From Marsupella aquatica (taxonomy: Eukaryota; Marchantiophyta), in NCBI GenBank assembly GCA_973895155.1, contig OZ316892.1, positions 11,656,001 through 11,720,000 of the forward strand: 64,000 nt of DNA, in the 5' to 3' direction. Shown one piece after another: positions 10,802-22,800 of this stretch. The position numbers and the translations under genes were made by a program. Position 1 is the stretch's first letter; each line of letters opens with the position of its first letter. A model generated the notes under the pieces. The model had not been told where the DNA came from and did not search any database. It worked only from the letters and a program-made list of their open reading frames with translations.

Positions 10802-12117
10802 CTATTCAAAGCGACTGTCATCAAACACCCAGGGCTCATGCGCATATAGCTCTCGCCCAGTCATGCGCACGCGTCCTGCAGTGATATCCTCAGCTCGTTT
10901 GCGGGCCTCTTCTGCAGCCCTTGCCGCAGCTTCAGCATCCTGCAAAACCAGCCACCAGGCGTATAGACAGGGAAGAGGCATTAAAGGCTACCCATAAGAT
11001 TCAATAGTTTGGATGGCGCATGGCTTAATATAATCAAAGGATGGAAAGTTGCTCTGTTCAACTGAGTGTGCCAAACCCTCTTCCACAGGAAAATTCTGAG
11101 ATGAGTCCTGTAGATTCGCGTTCCTATGAAAAATATCATGCCCTAGTAATCGTCAAATAGCCTACAATAAAAAATAAAAACAGACAGTACAAGCACTCCC
11201 GCTCTCATTAGTTGCCATAATGACCAAGGAGAATGTCTTCCATGTAGAGAGAACATAGTTGGTGGCGCAGTGAGAGCATCGAGGTCCAAATATCTCGTGC
11301 ATGAGTGTATGACCAAAGGACTGACCAAGGAGAGATTTTACATGTAAAGGGAAAACAGTTGGTGGCAGCGTGAAATCGATAGAGGCAAAAGTATCTCATG
11401 CATGAGTGGATGGCCCAAGGACCGGGATCAATAACAGGGAGGGACAGAGGTAAGAAATTACGAGAGGTTATATCCGATTGGACAAAGAAACGACGCCCTA
11501 ACAGAATTCCCTTGTCCTCTAATTCACCGTAATTCACCGTATCGTTGAACAAATGGACAGACCGCTGAAAGACCGAGACAATCACCCACCCGAAAGGAAG
11601 GGAAGGACAGGGAATGATAACTCCAGTCTCTATCGACGGCTAATAAAATTCCTCTACTTTCACATGAGCAGAGTTGACGCAATCTTCTTGGTGCCAAAAC
11701 CTAAAAGCCTAAGCGATGGAATGACTTAATTCAACGACGCCATAAAATTGCGGCAGAAAAAGCAGTCGACCTACAGCGATCTTCTTGTTGCCAAAATCTA
11801 GAGGTTCTAAATGGTGAAATGACATAATTCAGCGACGCCACAATATTTCGGCAGAATAGAAGTCCACCTACAGACACTAGAAAGCAAAATCATAGCACTG
11901 GACAGGACTGGGGTGGACAGGACAGGGCGGAAAGATCAATTCGCCAAACTTGAAGCAAACGCAAAGACAGAGAAGAGTGGGCAATGAGAAATTGCACCTT
12001 CCGCTGCTTCCAGAGCACAAACTGTGCTGGGGTGATGGCCGCGGCGGGCGTTGGCTCCGGTGTCTGCTGGTGCTGCTCGGAGTTGCCTTTGCTCTGCTCT
12101 GCCGCGATGGCTCCCAT
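10802..12117 (-). CDS. Small DFRP_C-like protein (ZC3H15/Tma46 C-terminal type), two exons
   Basis: Exon 1 is 11998-12117, starting at a GCCATGG context, and exon 2 is 10802-10939 ending in TAG. The donor is AAG|GTGCAA and the acceptor TTTTGCAG; both are phase 0. The 85-residue product has a low-complexity Gln/Pro/Ala N-terminus and ITPAQFVLWKQRK at residues 28-40. An Ala/Glu/Arg-rich helix follows, then RMTGRELYAHEPWVFDD near the C-terminus. The WK.RK plus TGREL[FY] arrangement is the signature of the C-terminal region of ZC3H15/Tma46, partners of DRG translational GTPases. Here it stands alone without CCCH fingers. I recall comparable short plant proteins ending HEPWVFDN. The function is inferred as ribosome or DRG association and is not demonstrated. 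The intron (10940-11997) carries two local duplications. Confidence 0.75.
11221..11425. repeat. ~101-bp duplication inside the DFRP_C-like intron
   Basis: TGACCAAGGAGA occurs at 11221 and 11322, followed by matching blocks (GTTGGTGGC, ATCTC[GA]TGCATGAGTG). The copies are diverged and have no coding role. Confidence 0.6.
11676..11876. repeat. ~97-bp duplication inside the same intron
   Basis: The ATCTTCTTG[GT]TGCCAAAA block recurs at about 11681 and 11778, with CGACGCCA and CGGCAGAA landmarks in both copies. Confidence 0.6.
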
Positions 12118-12282
12118 GGCTTCTACTGCTCTGCTCTCCTCTCCTCTCCTCTGCTCTTCGCTTCGCTCCTCTTCACCCCTTCTTCTCCCCTTCTTCTCCT
12201 CTTCGTTATTCTACGAGACGGACAGCTCTCCTCTCTACCCTCTACATTGCAGGACAATTGCCAATAAAGAGTTCAACTCATA

Positions 12283-12963
12283 CCGGTTTGGCCTTGACGG
12301 GCATATTGGGGTCTCGACCCCGTCATCCCGTCACCCGGTCGCCCGGTCCCCCACCCACCCGCCCGGCCGCGACCCCGAACCCGAACCGGGGGACTGCTCG
12401 CTAGACCGGGGAGTCGGGGGGGGGAGAGTTCGGGAATGGTCGAGGAATCAGTGTAAATATGCATCAAATTGTCTATTTTTGGCCAGTCATTTGATGGTTT
12501 TATGTGCCGGCATGACTTCAAGTTGCCCGTCATTTGACGGTTTTACGTGTCGGCAAGGTGTCAAGTTGCCCATCAGCACCCACCCGGCCCGACCCTGACT
12601 AGCCACTTTGGCGGGCAACTTGCCGAGTTGTCTTGCACATCAACTAGTCACTTGTCGGGCGAAAATCAGCCCAAATGTCAGATACCCCCTGTTATTCCCC
12701 GGGCCGGGGCTGGGCTGGGATAGGCCGGGGCTGGGCTGGGATAGGCCGGGGTTGGGGCCAGACCGCCTCTCCCCGGCCGGACCCCGAACCCAAAGTTCCC
12801 CCCCAGACCGCTCCCAAACCCAAACCCGAACCCGAACCCGGACCGCCCCCCCCGGACCCCCCCGAACCCGAACCCACCCCCCCAGACTACTCCCGAGCCC
12901 GGGTGCCAGGTTGCCCATTTGCCGGCCGTTTTCGCCCAGTTTGACGGGCAAGGTCAAACCGGG
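12283..12963. mobile_element. GC-rich TIR element (~0.68 kb) between satellite units
   Basis: Left end CCGGTTTGGCCTTG and right end CAAGGTCAAACCGG are imperfect inverted repeats of about 14 bp, flanked by TA on both sides (12281-12282 and 12964-12965). Sequence outside on both sides is homologous to the neighbouring 81-bp satellite, as if the element had inserted into it. The inside is very GC-rich, with GGGCTGGGATAGGCCGGGGCT-type repeats at 12705-12755 and CCCGAA runs at 12815-12880. It has no transposase. Several overlapping ORFs in it are low-complexity artefacts. It is probably a non-autonomous element. Confidence 0.42.
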
Positions 12964-12964
12964 T

Positions 12965-13385
12965 ATTAGGGTGTCTCAAATCATTAAACTTAATTACAGC
13001 TTTTCACTACAGTACATTGCCACTAAAGAGTTCCACTCATACCATATTAGGGTGTCTCAAATCATTAAACTTAATTACAGCTTTTCACTACAGTACATTG
13101 CCACTAAAGAGTTCCACTCATACCATACTAGTGTATTTTAAATCACTCGTTTAATTACAACTTTTAACTAGAGTACATTGCCACACTAAAGAGTTCCACT
13201 CATACCATATTAGTGTGTCTCAAATAGTTTGTATAATTACAGTTTTTTACTATAGTACATTGCCACTAAAGAGTTCCACTCGTACCATATTAGGGTGTCT
13301 CAAATCATTCCTTTAATTACAGCTTTTAACTAACATTGCCACTAAAGTGTTCCAATCATACCATAGTAGAGTGTTTCAAAGCTTC
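12965..13385 (+). repeat. 81-bp satellite, about five copies
   Basis: TTAGGGTGTCTCAAATCATT or a close variant recurs at about 12966, 13047, 13128, 13210 and 13290, giving a period of 80-82 bp. Each unit ends with AAAGAGTTCCACTCATACCA. A partial unit also lies left of the GC-rich element at 12250-12282. The first 12 bases of each unit equal the terminal repeat of the adjacent MITE. Confidence 0.85.
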
Positions 13386-13730
13386 AAAATTACTGATAAT
13401 GACATTATGCTATAAAGAAATGGTCCTAAATTTTTCACAAGACTATGTAAAGGTTTTTTTTTGTTTTATTGGTTTGCCAACCTCTAGAGTGACTATTGGT
13501 AATCGTATAAGACCAATCCTTATGGGAAACAGTTATGGACTGTGTATGAATTTTGTATTCCGTAACTTTTTTGGGTCCATAACCTGTAACTTGGGAATTA
13601 AGGCCCATCAATTGTCAGTTATGGGAAAACGTTATGGACGATGTATGAATTTTGTAGTCCATAACTTTTCTGGGTCCATAACCCATAACTTGGGAACTAA
13701 GGCCCATCAATTGTCAGTTTTGAGACGCCC
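13293..13730. mobile_element. TA-flanked MITE, GGGTGTCTCAAA family
   Basis: The left terminus GGGTGTCTCAAA and the right terminus TTTGAGACGCCC are inverted repeats, flanked by TA at 13291-13292 and 13731-13732. The interior has a 99-bp direct duplication (13521-13619 and 13620-13719) containing GTATGAATTTTGTA and TGGGTCCATAAC. No transposase is present. Related ends occur at 37585, 38202, 38608 and 38919. Confidence 0.6.
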
Positions 13731-13732
13731 TA

Positions 13733-14643
13733 TTATTGTATTTGTAAACTAGCTTGCTTACTCTGTCCTTGAAAGTTAGAGAGATGAAGGAAACAAATAT
13801 TTATAAATACAAGAAGTGGCAGTTTTGTCAATTTGAATAGCTTTAGTGGCAAAGTAAATGAAGTTGTTCTTAAACTTAGATTTTCTGGCATAGATTACAG
13901 TGTGATTTTCTCTAGATTTTCTGGCATGATTTTCTGGCATTGGTAATGTGATAAACATGAATGATCGTGCTTGTTTCACTGCAAATATAGTCATTTGTGC
14001 TTTGTGCCAGGAATGGTTGTGGTGTGCAGCGACGCCAGGAACTTTGCAAAGGACTTGTCATGGTGTCAGGTATTAGTAGAAATAAACATCTCTTAGTTCT
14101 TCAAGTGTTTTTAAGATCCTGGTACCATGGCGCATTATGGGCAATAATAGGCCCTCTAATCTCAAGTTGAAGCTCTTGTTTTAAGGGCCATTATAGCATA
14201 GTTACAATGTCATGTAAACAAGATTTTAGTATGTACTTCTTGCCCTTCATGATTTTTGTCTTTGTAATTTCCGGTGCTTTTGTGTAGAAGAATGTATAGT
14301 CTAGATTTGGGTCCTTGCATCATGAAACTTGTCCTCTACTTTTATTGAATGTCATTATAATCAAACTCAACTCTTTAGTGTTTAGGTTCTAGAGTGAATC
14401 CTCTAGATAGTGACAGGTGTTTAAGAAAACTGGCAACACATTACACAAGACACCAGCAAGCACACATTACATCGACACCATAGATACATGGTTACATCTT
14501 CATCAAGGCTACGTCCACGGAAGCACAAGACCTTTACTAAGCTTTGGCCACCATACCCAAACCAAGCCTCCAAGTACAAGCTCCTATCTTGCTCACCTAG
14601 CTCCTACCTTCCTCTCTTACAAATGTGCATTAGTCTCACCAAG
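13733..14643. other. No gene seen
   Basis: AT-rich intergenic DNA ending at the GAA target-site copy of the CACTA element. Short ORFs have no motifs. Confidence 0.45.
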
Positions 14644-14646
14644 GAA

Positions 14647-14664
14647 CACTAGAAGAAACCGAGC
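14647..14664. repeat. CACTA-1 left terminal inverted repeat
   Basis: Eighteen bases beginning CACTAGAAG, exactly matched by the reverse complement of 29455-29472. GAA at 14644-14646 is the target-site duplication. Confidence 0.92.
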
Positions 14665-14679
14665 CTTGTTGAGACCGGA

Positions 14680-15210
14680 AATTGTGACTATTTTTAGTCC
14701 TTGTGACACCAATGTGACTTCCTCAACCGTGACCCTGGTTGAGACCGCACAAGTTATCTAAATGGTGACTAAAATATGGAAAGTCACTAATACTACTGTA
14801 CATCGTGACATGGATGATACCCAAACTGTGACTAGGTGCTGACTAAAATAGAGCATAAAACCACACATCTAATGTGACTACACTGTGACTACCATCAGTC
14901 ATGCCTCTCTTACTACCATGACCTCCGACGAACTGAGATTACTGGTATTTGCGACTAAGTTGTGACTATGTGTAGTCATTTTAGAAGTATCAGTTTTAAC
15001 ATCTCCAAGTTGTCAACACATCCTTTGGATCTGGTGTTAGTAGTGTTTATAACTAAGATCGTTGAAGGAAACTACATGGCCTAGTAATGAACATGACTTA
15101 TAAGGCGATTGTTGAGGACTTATGGGTCTTGTGTTAGTATTTGTGGTATAATTGTGAGATGCACTCTTGTCTATGACTATTTTATTCTAGTCATAGTTTT
15201 CAAAGTATCG
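14680..15210. promoter_or_regulatory. CACTA-1 left subterminal repeats (TGTGACTA)
   Basis: TGACTA or its complement TAGTCA occurs more than ten times, in both orientations, between about 14684 and 15200. In En/Spm such subterminal motifs are bound by TnpA. By analogy this is the binding array for the element's own regulatory protein. Confidence 0.65.
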
Positions 15211-15605
15211 TGCATTCATGACAATTGCACGAGTATAATGAAACATAAGGTGCATTCAACACATTCAAAGGCATGATACGGAATGAGTTGAACACATTTT
15301 CAAAATGAAGCATTCATTGCAACAGAATTTATCCAAATTATAGTTCACAATGATACAAGACTAATGCAATCAATTCATGATCTTGCAAAATGTCTGTGCA
15401 TCTGCAATACACCAATACAAGAGCTCTAGACAGACAAGAGCTCTAGACAGACAGCTGCTTCTAACCTACATACCTAGTCATTTGGGAGAACTCAAACCAA
15501 AATATTCATATTAACTAATATCATGTCAAAGGTAAGGGTTCTTATGTTTTCTACATACAGAAAGCATGAAACTAAAACTACAAACACATGGCTGTATGCA
15601 TGACT

Positions 15606-18600
15606 TTACTGTTCATCCTCTATAAACTTGCTTGGCCACAGTATTGTAGAACCTACTGCATCAAGAAGAACTCTTTGAGGAGGATCATCATTGGTGTTGG
15701 GAAAAGGGAGAGCAGCCTTTGGAACCACAAGTAAGTCTATTAACACTACAGAATAACCAGGTGGAACTTTTCTCCCATGGAAAGTTGTGGAACCTGCTTG
15801 CACCTTGCCAAATCCTACACATGTCCCACTATCATCAATAGCCAACAACTTAGAATGCCCCTATGCATTTGGTGCCTTCACTGTTTCCACCTTAGATTTC
15901 TCCTTCACCACTGACCTTGGAGGTTTGTAGGTTGCCCTTGTTGTGACTTTGCTTCCAGTAGACTTGCTTCTGGTGCGCATGCTCCCTTTCTTTGAATTCA
16001 CAATAGTCAAGTCTGTCTCCAGGGGCACTTCACATGGGATGGCCACAGAAGTAGACTCCTTCCTAGGGATGGCCATAGGAGCAGACATCTCTGTTGGCAT
16101 GGGCACACTAGCAGACCCACCTGTTGTTGTCAATTCAGGTAATTTTGGAATGGGACCAAGATCAGGGTCCACATTCCATAAACATTCTTCCATATAGGAT
16201 GTATCTGGCTCAACATTATCATTGTCAGGGAAAGTATATTGTTCCTCTACCCCAACATTTGAATTCATATCACCTTCAACAATGTCAACCTTGAGCAAAA
16301 ATGGTTCATCATTGCCCTCTGCCAAATCCCGGTTATCAACAGGCTGCAACTTGGTTGCCTCTAAGTTGCATCGACTCTTCTTCAAGTGAGCAAATTTGCT
16401 TTGCTCAACATCTGCTTCTCTCTCTATGGGACACCACAACAATATATGTCACATTAACAATGTCAAATACCAAGTCATCATAACCATTCTAATGAGTCAT
16501 AACCTAGATTTCTAGCATCATATCCAACAAATATATATAAAGTCTTACCTTGAACTGCAGATACCACTGGAATGCCAGAAGAGTGCATAGACTTTGCCAC
16601 CTCAAGCGGTGATGGTGGAACTCCTCCAGAGCTGCTTTCAATCTTACTTCTCACCGACACTATGACTTCCATTAATGATGCAAACTTACCATGGAACAAC
16701 TTAGTCAGCTGACTCAATCGATCATTCACCTCTGGCAGACATGTCTCCACAAACTTCAAACGCTCATTGATCTGTGTCAATGAAGATCCACCTCCCTACA
16801 TAATAACAGAAAAACAATGAGTCACTCACAATCCACAGTTGGGTAAGGATATAATTCCATGTATGTGTGGCCTATACTCTTCCCTTGAAGGTCATTCAAC
16901 TTGGAACCCTAAAATATGTACTTACAGCCTTTGATGACTCAGATGCCTCACACTTGTTATTCAATATCTCAGCCCTCAACTCTTCTTTTGAAGGGCTTTG
17001 CCCCAACTGGGCTTTCTGCACATCAAGAACTCTTAACATCAGATCCCTTGCAATTTAGAATTACTTCAACAACAAACTCAATAGTACTTATAATCATCAG
17101 TAAATGAATATACTATCATTCCCGGTTCTTACCAAGCGTTTTGTTGTGGGGGCTATGCCGGTTCTTCCTGTCAGGTTAGGGTTCTGAACACTCAATCGTG
17201 CATCAGTCATCTGTGCACTCTTCTTTTTGGAAGCATCGGTCACAAAATAGTCTACCAACCTTTTCCACACTTTATCATCACAGCTTGCTGGTGGTGGCAT
17301 ATCTGGCTTCTCCCCACCTTCTTTCCATGCCTTGTGCATCCTCCATCTCTCCTGTTTAATAATCTTGCTTGCTGTACTTTCCAAGCATGCAATGTCCACT
17401 CCATCATCACTGCCCACATAATTCCATCGAGCAGCAATATTTTGACAAACCGTCTTCCAATCTTGGGCATGTTGTTTTTTAAAATTAATAATACTCACAT
17501 CCAACCAACGTAGAACTTCAGCTTTCAAATCAGCATGCCATCGATTCTTGCGAGGACACTCAGCATCCACCCATTGTCTGTCATTCAATTTTACTGTCCC
17601 TTTCTTTGTTACTTCCCCCTGTGCACTGCTCTTTGTAGTACTGGGGGGTGTAATGAGCACCCCTCGATTCACCCTACTTGGAGTTCTGAAGTCACCTTCA
17701 CAAAGCCATTCCCATTGCCAAACATTCATGTATCAAACAGATGCAATTACAAGCTTGTACCTAGGTGGCAATCATTCATCATAAAACATAGTTACATGCA
17801 ATCTGCACAAACAAGTTTTAATTCCAGGGGACCACAAAAGATAAAACATACATATACCTGCACCTCCACCTGTAGGCATCTGTACAGGGACAAAATTCTG
17901 ATATTGTTGTGACTGTTCGCCACCTGCCCAACCTAGTACATGCTTCTTTTCTAGTCATTATGTACCCACTTTATAGCATGGATTGACAACATCAACATTC
18001 TTCATGACTTAGTAAATTGGTAAACCTGCTATCCACTTTCAAATTTACCTGACCCCCTTCCATGCTGCATCTGCATAGGGGCGTTAGTGAATACTTTGAT
18101 CCTTCACCCGCCCAACCTGCACACACATTTGCCATCATTCCTTAAACATGAACCTTGAAAAGCCCATTTGATTGGACTATAAAAAAGTGACTTACCCTCC
18201 AATGCAAACAAGTGGAGACTTTACCTATTCCTCTTCCTGCATTCATAGGGGCTGACATATTCTGATACCCCTGCCAATTACCAACACCACCTTCCCAGCC
18301 TTGTTCATTCCAAGTCCCATCAGCATCCTCCCAACCTGGTTCCACCCAAGTTTGTCCTGGCGGACATTGGTACTCCTCATTAGGAGCATTTGCCCAATCA
18401 GGTTGAGCAGAATCTACATGCAATTCAAGCGAGGACACAATGTAATCTTCTCTCAATCCAACCGTAACATAAATTGCATTCATTGCAAGACCTCACAGTC
18501 CTTCACAAATTTTCCACACTACTAATTAGCAAAGGATTGGCATATAAATTAATTGAAATACTCACATCCCCATGCTTGAGGTGGACAGCCATACCCACGA

Positions 18601-19317
18601 GACTGTGAGTTTTGACCTGATCTACCTCTGCTGTGGCCAAAACCTGAACTCTGTCCCCTCCCGTAGTATTGGGCACCAATCTGGGATCTACCTCTATTAC
18701 CACCTTGCCAACCACGGCCAGGGTTCATCCCACCTTGGTATGGTGGATGCACAGGTTGAGTAGGCAAAGCAGAAGGTACGGGACGTGGAGGGATAGGTTG
18801 AGTAGGCAAAGCAGAAGGCACGGGACGTGGAGGGACAGGTTGAGTAGGCAAAGTAGAAGGCACCGAACGTGGAGGCATAGGTTGAGTAAGCAAAGCAGAA
18901 CTCACGAGACCCTGCATGACATACATCACCAAATATAATTTGAGAAAACATTATGGTCATAGCTAGTGAACGCATGAGACCTAAGTTGTACTCAGCACTT
19001 GAACCCAATACCATCATTAGAAAACTACATACTTGCTTCTTCTTTGGTGGCTCCGCAATGTATTCATCTTCATATCCACCATCCTTATCCATTTCCTCTG
19101 GAAAATACTCATCGTCTGGATTGTTTTGTCTCCCCTCGTCACCCACTTGTGTAGGATCTATCTCATCTGCACATTCTGCCATTGTAGGTATTACCTTGTT
19201 GCTCAACCTTTCACTTCGACGCACAGGTCCAGTGGTACTGCTAGTCACCCTCCTTTGACACTCCTTTTGTTGCTTTGAAAGGTCTGTGCATCTGCAACAC
19301 ACCAATACAAGAATCAA
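15606..19317 (-). pseudogene. CACTA-1 TnpA-like gene (PF03004-like, coiled coil, DUF8039-like)
   Basis: Multi-exon gene read leftwards. An acidic first exon ends at 19033 (donor GTATGT). Next is a Pro-rich exon, 18566-18911, with 14-residue repeats of the form PVPSALPTQP[IV]PPR and an RG-rich tail. Short Trp/Gly-rich exons follow (such as 18225-18413). A domain at 17097-17729 (KNRWHADLKAEVLRWLD, then KQERWRMHKAW) resembles the plant Ptta/En/Spm transposase family. Then come a coiled-coil segment (16478-16780) and a basic linker (15861-16442). The C-terminal domain (15606-15848) has LPFPN and DAVGSTILWPS, as in DUF8039. The linker and the last domain are separated by an in-frame TAG at 15861-15863. 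The related gene in CACTA-2 reads straight through here, so this looks like a nonsense mutation. The likely role is binding the element's ends and regulating transposition. Confidence 0.7.
18751..18900 (-). repeat. 42-bp in-frame coding repeat
   Basis: Three to four tandem copies of a 42-bp unit encode the 14-residue proline-rich repeat PVPSALPTQP[IV]PPR in the TnpA-like gene. The frame is kept in every copy. Confidence 0.8.
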
Positions 19318-19844
19318 ATCACAATTTTAGTGCCACAATCAAATGTTCAGGTCACACCCAACTTAACATCAAGTTTTGGCAGAAAATTGTTCCCTTACAA
19401 TTCAGCCACATCCATTTTCAAGGAGGCTTCCAGTCCGGCTATTCTGGCATTCACGTATGCTCGACGTTCCATGGCTTGCCTTTCATACTCACACATATGT
19501 GTGTCACTCTGTTCCATCCTATTGGATCACAAGCACATGTCATCTATGGTCACCTTGAAACACAATCCAATTACTTGACCATGCATCTGCTCCTTGACAA
19601 TTAATTTATTACAAAATCTATTTGTGTCCATGCAAACAATGCAGGTTACTCAAGGCACAGGTTCACTATCAGCATCTGGATCATTAAGTTGATCCCCTTC
19701 AGCAAATGCCTCTACCCTTGTCACAGGAATGAACTCCCTGCTATCATTCAGAACAGACACTTGGTGTGCACGTCGACGATCAAAGGCACTATGAGAATGT
19801 AAATGGAACTCAAGTTTAGATCCTTCCATCCGACGTTGCCTAGC

Positions 19845-22800
19845 CTATTTGTGACAGACTACACGCCAACCTGGGGAGTCTTCCACATCCAGGAAGAAAG
19901 CTTGCTCCACCTGACTGGGAAAGACAAATGGCTCAGACCATTCAGGCAATTTCCCTCTAAAATTGGCAAGCAAGAATCCATCACTGTCTCTCTTCATGGT
20001 AGCCCTATTACTGTCCCAATCCTGTCGAACCCATGAACCTTTCATAACAATGACAGGGCTGGACATGGCCCCATAATCTAGAGCCCATATGTCAATTAGT
20101 TCACCCACATATCCCATCTCCATCCAGGCCCTATCATGGTCATGGCTCTGCTGTTGAAATACAGTAATGAGCCCGCAGTCATTTGTCACCCTGTACGCAC
20201 TCTCATCATCCTTCACTCGAAAGTGATTCCCATATGCTCTCATCCGTTTGTAACTCTTCACTCTCAGACTAAGGGCATTGGATAGGAGGTAAAGGTCTGC
20301 ATCCATGTCTGGATGGGTTGTATGATGCTCCCTAATCGCTAGCCGGATCCACTCTGCCAAACTTGGAAAGGCTGGACCAACAGTGGGATGGGCAGCCTTC
20401 AATGACTCGTACTCCCTGAAGAAACAATCTCACAACATTAGCTTGGCAATCCATTGAAATGTTGGGAGTTAATCACATGCAGACAATGATATGTTATGAA
20501 GGAGGTTGTTAGTAGGACATGATGGTACTCACTGTATCCAAGGTTCCATGAGCACAGTGTTGTGCAATACAAAGACATGTGCCAAGTCTCTCATAGCTAT
20601 TGTCAAATTCTTTGTTGTTGCAGCCCCTTCCAATACTTCCCCTATGACCCCTTCCTCCTCATCAGAATTCCAGACCCTGGTATTCACATGCTCATACTGT
20701 GCTATGTATTCGGTCAGAAATCCTAGGGTTTCATCCTTGATGTAACCTTTAGCCATGCTTGCTTCTGGCTTGTAATATGTTCTAACGTGACCTTTCAGTA
20801 ACTTCATGTACCGCTCCAAAGGGTACAGCCAACGAGCACTAACAGGCCCAAACTGGTGTAGCTCTTCCACAACATGGACAAGTAGGTGAGTCATAACATC
20901 AAAAAAAGCTGGGGGGAAATAAATCTCCAAGTCACACAACACCTGAGCAACATCCTCTGTGAGCTGTGGGAACTGGGCTTCATCCCAAACCTTCACACAA
21001 ATACGGCGAAACACATCACTCAATCGCATGATGACATTACGAACAGGCTTCTGCAAGAGACCCCTCAAGCATAAAGGCAACACCTGTTGCATCAACAGGT
21101 GATAATCATGGCTTTTCATACTGCCAAGCTTCCTACTCATAATGTGCTTCTTGAAAGCACTCCCATAGTTTGAAGGAACTTTCAAAGAACCCAACCTTTA
21201 GACAAATAGGTTCCACTCATCATCTGTCAGAACATAAGGCGCTTGGTACTTTAACAATACATCAGCTTTGGTAGCATGTGGCCTCAACCACAGATGGGGT
21301 TTGATACCCCTCCGTTCAAGATCCAATCTTACAGCACCAGTGTCTTTCTCTCCACACAAAAATCGCAGAAGACTCTCACAAACATTCTTCTCAATGTGCA
21401 TCACATCAATGTTATGTTTGCTTGGCTCAAACTTCTGCACAATTGCAATATATATAAAGTGAGTATGCAAATGCATTTAGTTGAGTCTAGTCAAAATTCA
21501 TGCACATCATATGAAGCATTCCAAAGCAGCAATCATTTTCAAGGAGCAGAGAGCCTCAGAGGCTTACCCTCCAATACTCCAGTTCCAAGTCCAATATGCT
21601 CTGTCTTTTCACACCATATCATTTTCCTGGATCACCCACTGCATCTGGCCTGCCTCCTCGTTTGATGTAGTCATCCTTGAGTGCTCCCCACTACTTGATC
21701 TCTTCTTTGGTCACCCGCTCTGGGGGTCCGCGATCCTCAATGGTGTGGTCAAAGTGTGCAATGAGTGCCCGCATTCGTCTGTAAGGGTGATTTGGCCTCA
21801 AAAAACGACGATGGCCCATGTATATCACTTTCCCCAAAACTCTAGAGTGCTCACTGGTGACATTGGGCCCACAAATAGTACATCCCCGATACCCTTTTGT
21901 TACTTGTCTTGATATCATACCATGGGCTGGGTAGTCAGCTATAGTCAAAATGATGATTGCTCTAAGTATGAACGGGTTCAGCCTCCCAAGCCTCTGCAGC
22001 ACATCATATGTGAGAACTCCTTCATCCCATAGCTTCTTCAATTCTTCCACAAGGGGAGCCAGGTACATGTCTATGTTGGCAGACACAGTAGAGTCTGGCC
22101 TTGGTAGCAGCAGAACTAGGAGGAACAAAAAATCTCTTTGTAGTCATCCAAGGAGGAAGGTTGTAATTCAAAATAGTTACAGGCCAGCATGAGAACTTAT
22201 TGTTCTTGTCTCCAAATGGGTTTACCCCATCCAATGACAACCCAAGCCTCACATTCCTTGGCTTTGCTGCAAATTCTGGAAACATCTCATCTATGAGTTT
22301 CCACTGTCTTGAATTGGCAGCATGTCGTTGCAGCCCATCCGAGCTTTTTTTTGAAGCTACCCAAGTCATCATCTTTGAGATAGCAGGGCTTCTAAACATC
22401 CGTTGAAGCCTAGGAATGAGTGGAAAATGACGAAGTACCTTTGCTGGAACTAAAGACTTCCCTGCGTTTCGATACCTGTGCTTCCCACACACAGTGCATC
22501 TCAAGAGATCCTTATACTGATTTCTGAAGAGAATATGCCCATCAAGACAAGCATGGATGGAATCATAGTTCAATCCAAGATTAGATATGCATCTTTTAGC
22601 CTCATACATGCTTTTTGGCAAAAGATTATCAGGCGGTAGCACAGTCAGTCGTAGGAAGGCCAACAACTCAGAAACAAAAATGTTGGGGACATTGTGGTTG
22701 CCGCAAATGTTCAGGAACATGATGACAAATGCTAGTTTGGAACACTTGCTACTGGGATAAAGGGGGTGCCTGCATTCCTGAATTTGCACAGGAGAGCCAA

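Noticed and set aside
10984-11131. Open frame with acceptor-like TTTTTCATAG in the DFRP_C-like intron, considered as a middle exon
   Set aside because: Its only usable donor gives the wrong phase for the last exon, whereas direct joining of the two outer exons restores the conserved order.
12608-13141. ORFs of 105-204 codons at 11984-13141 on both strands
   Set aside because: They are generated by GC-rich repeats and satellite units and have no motif; two overlap on opposite strands.
15861-15863. TAG taken as the natural end of the TnpA-like gene, with 15606-15848 as a separate gene
   Set aside because: The CACTA-2 homolog is continuous across this point, so a nonsense mutation is the simpler reading.
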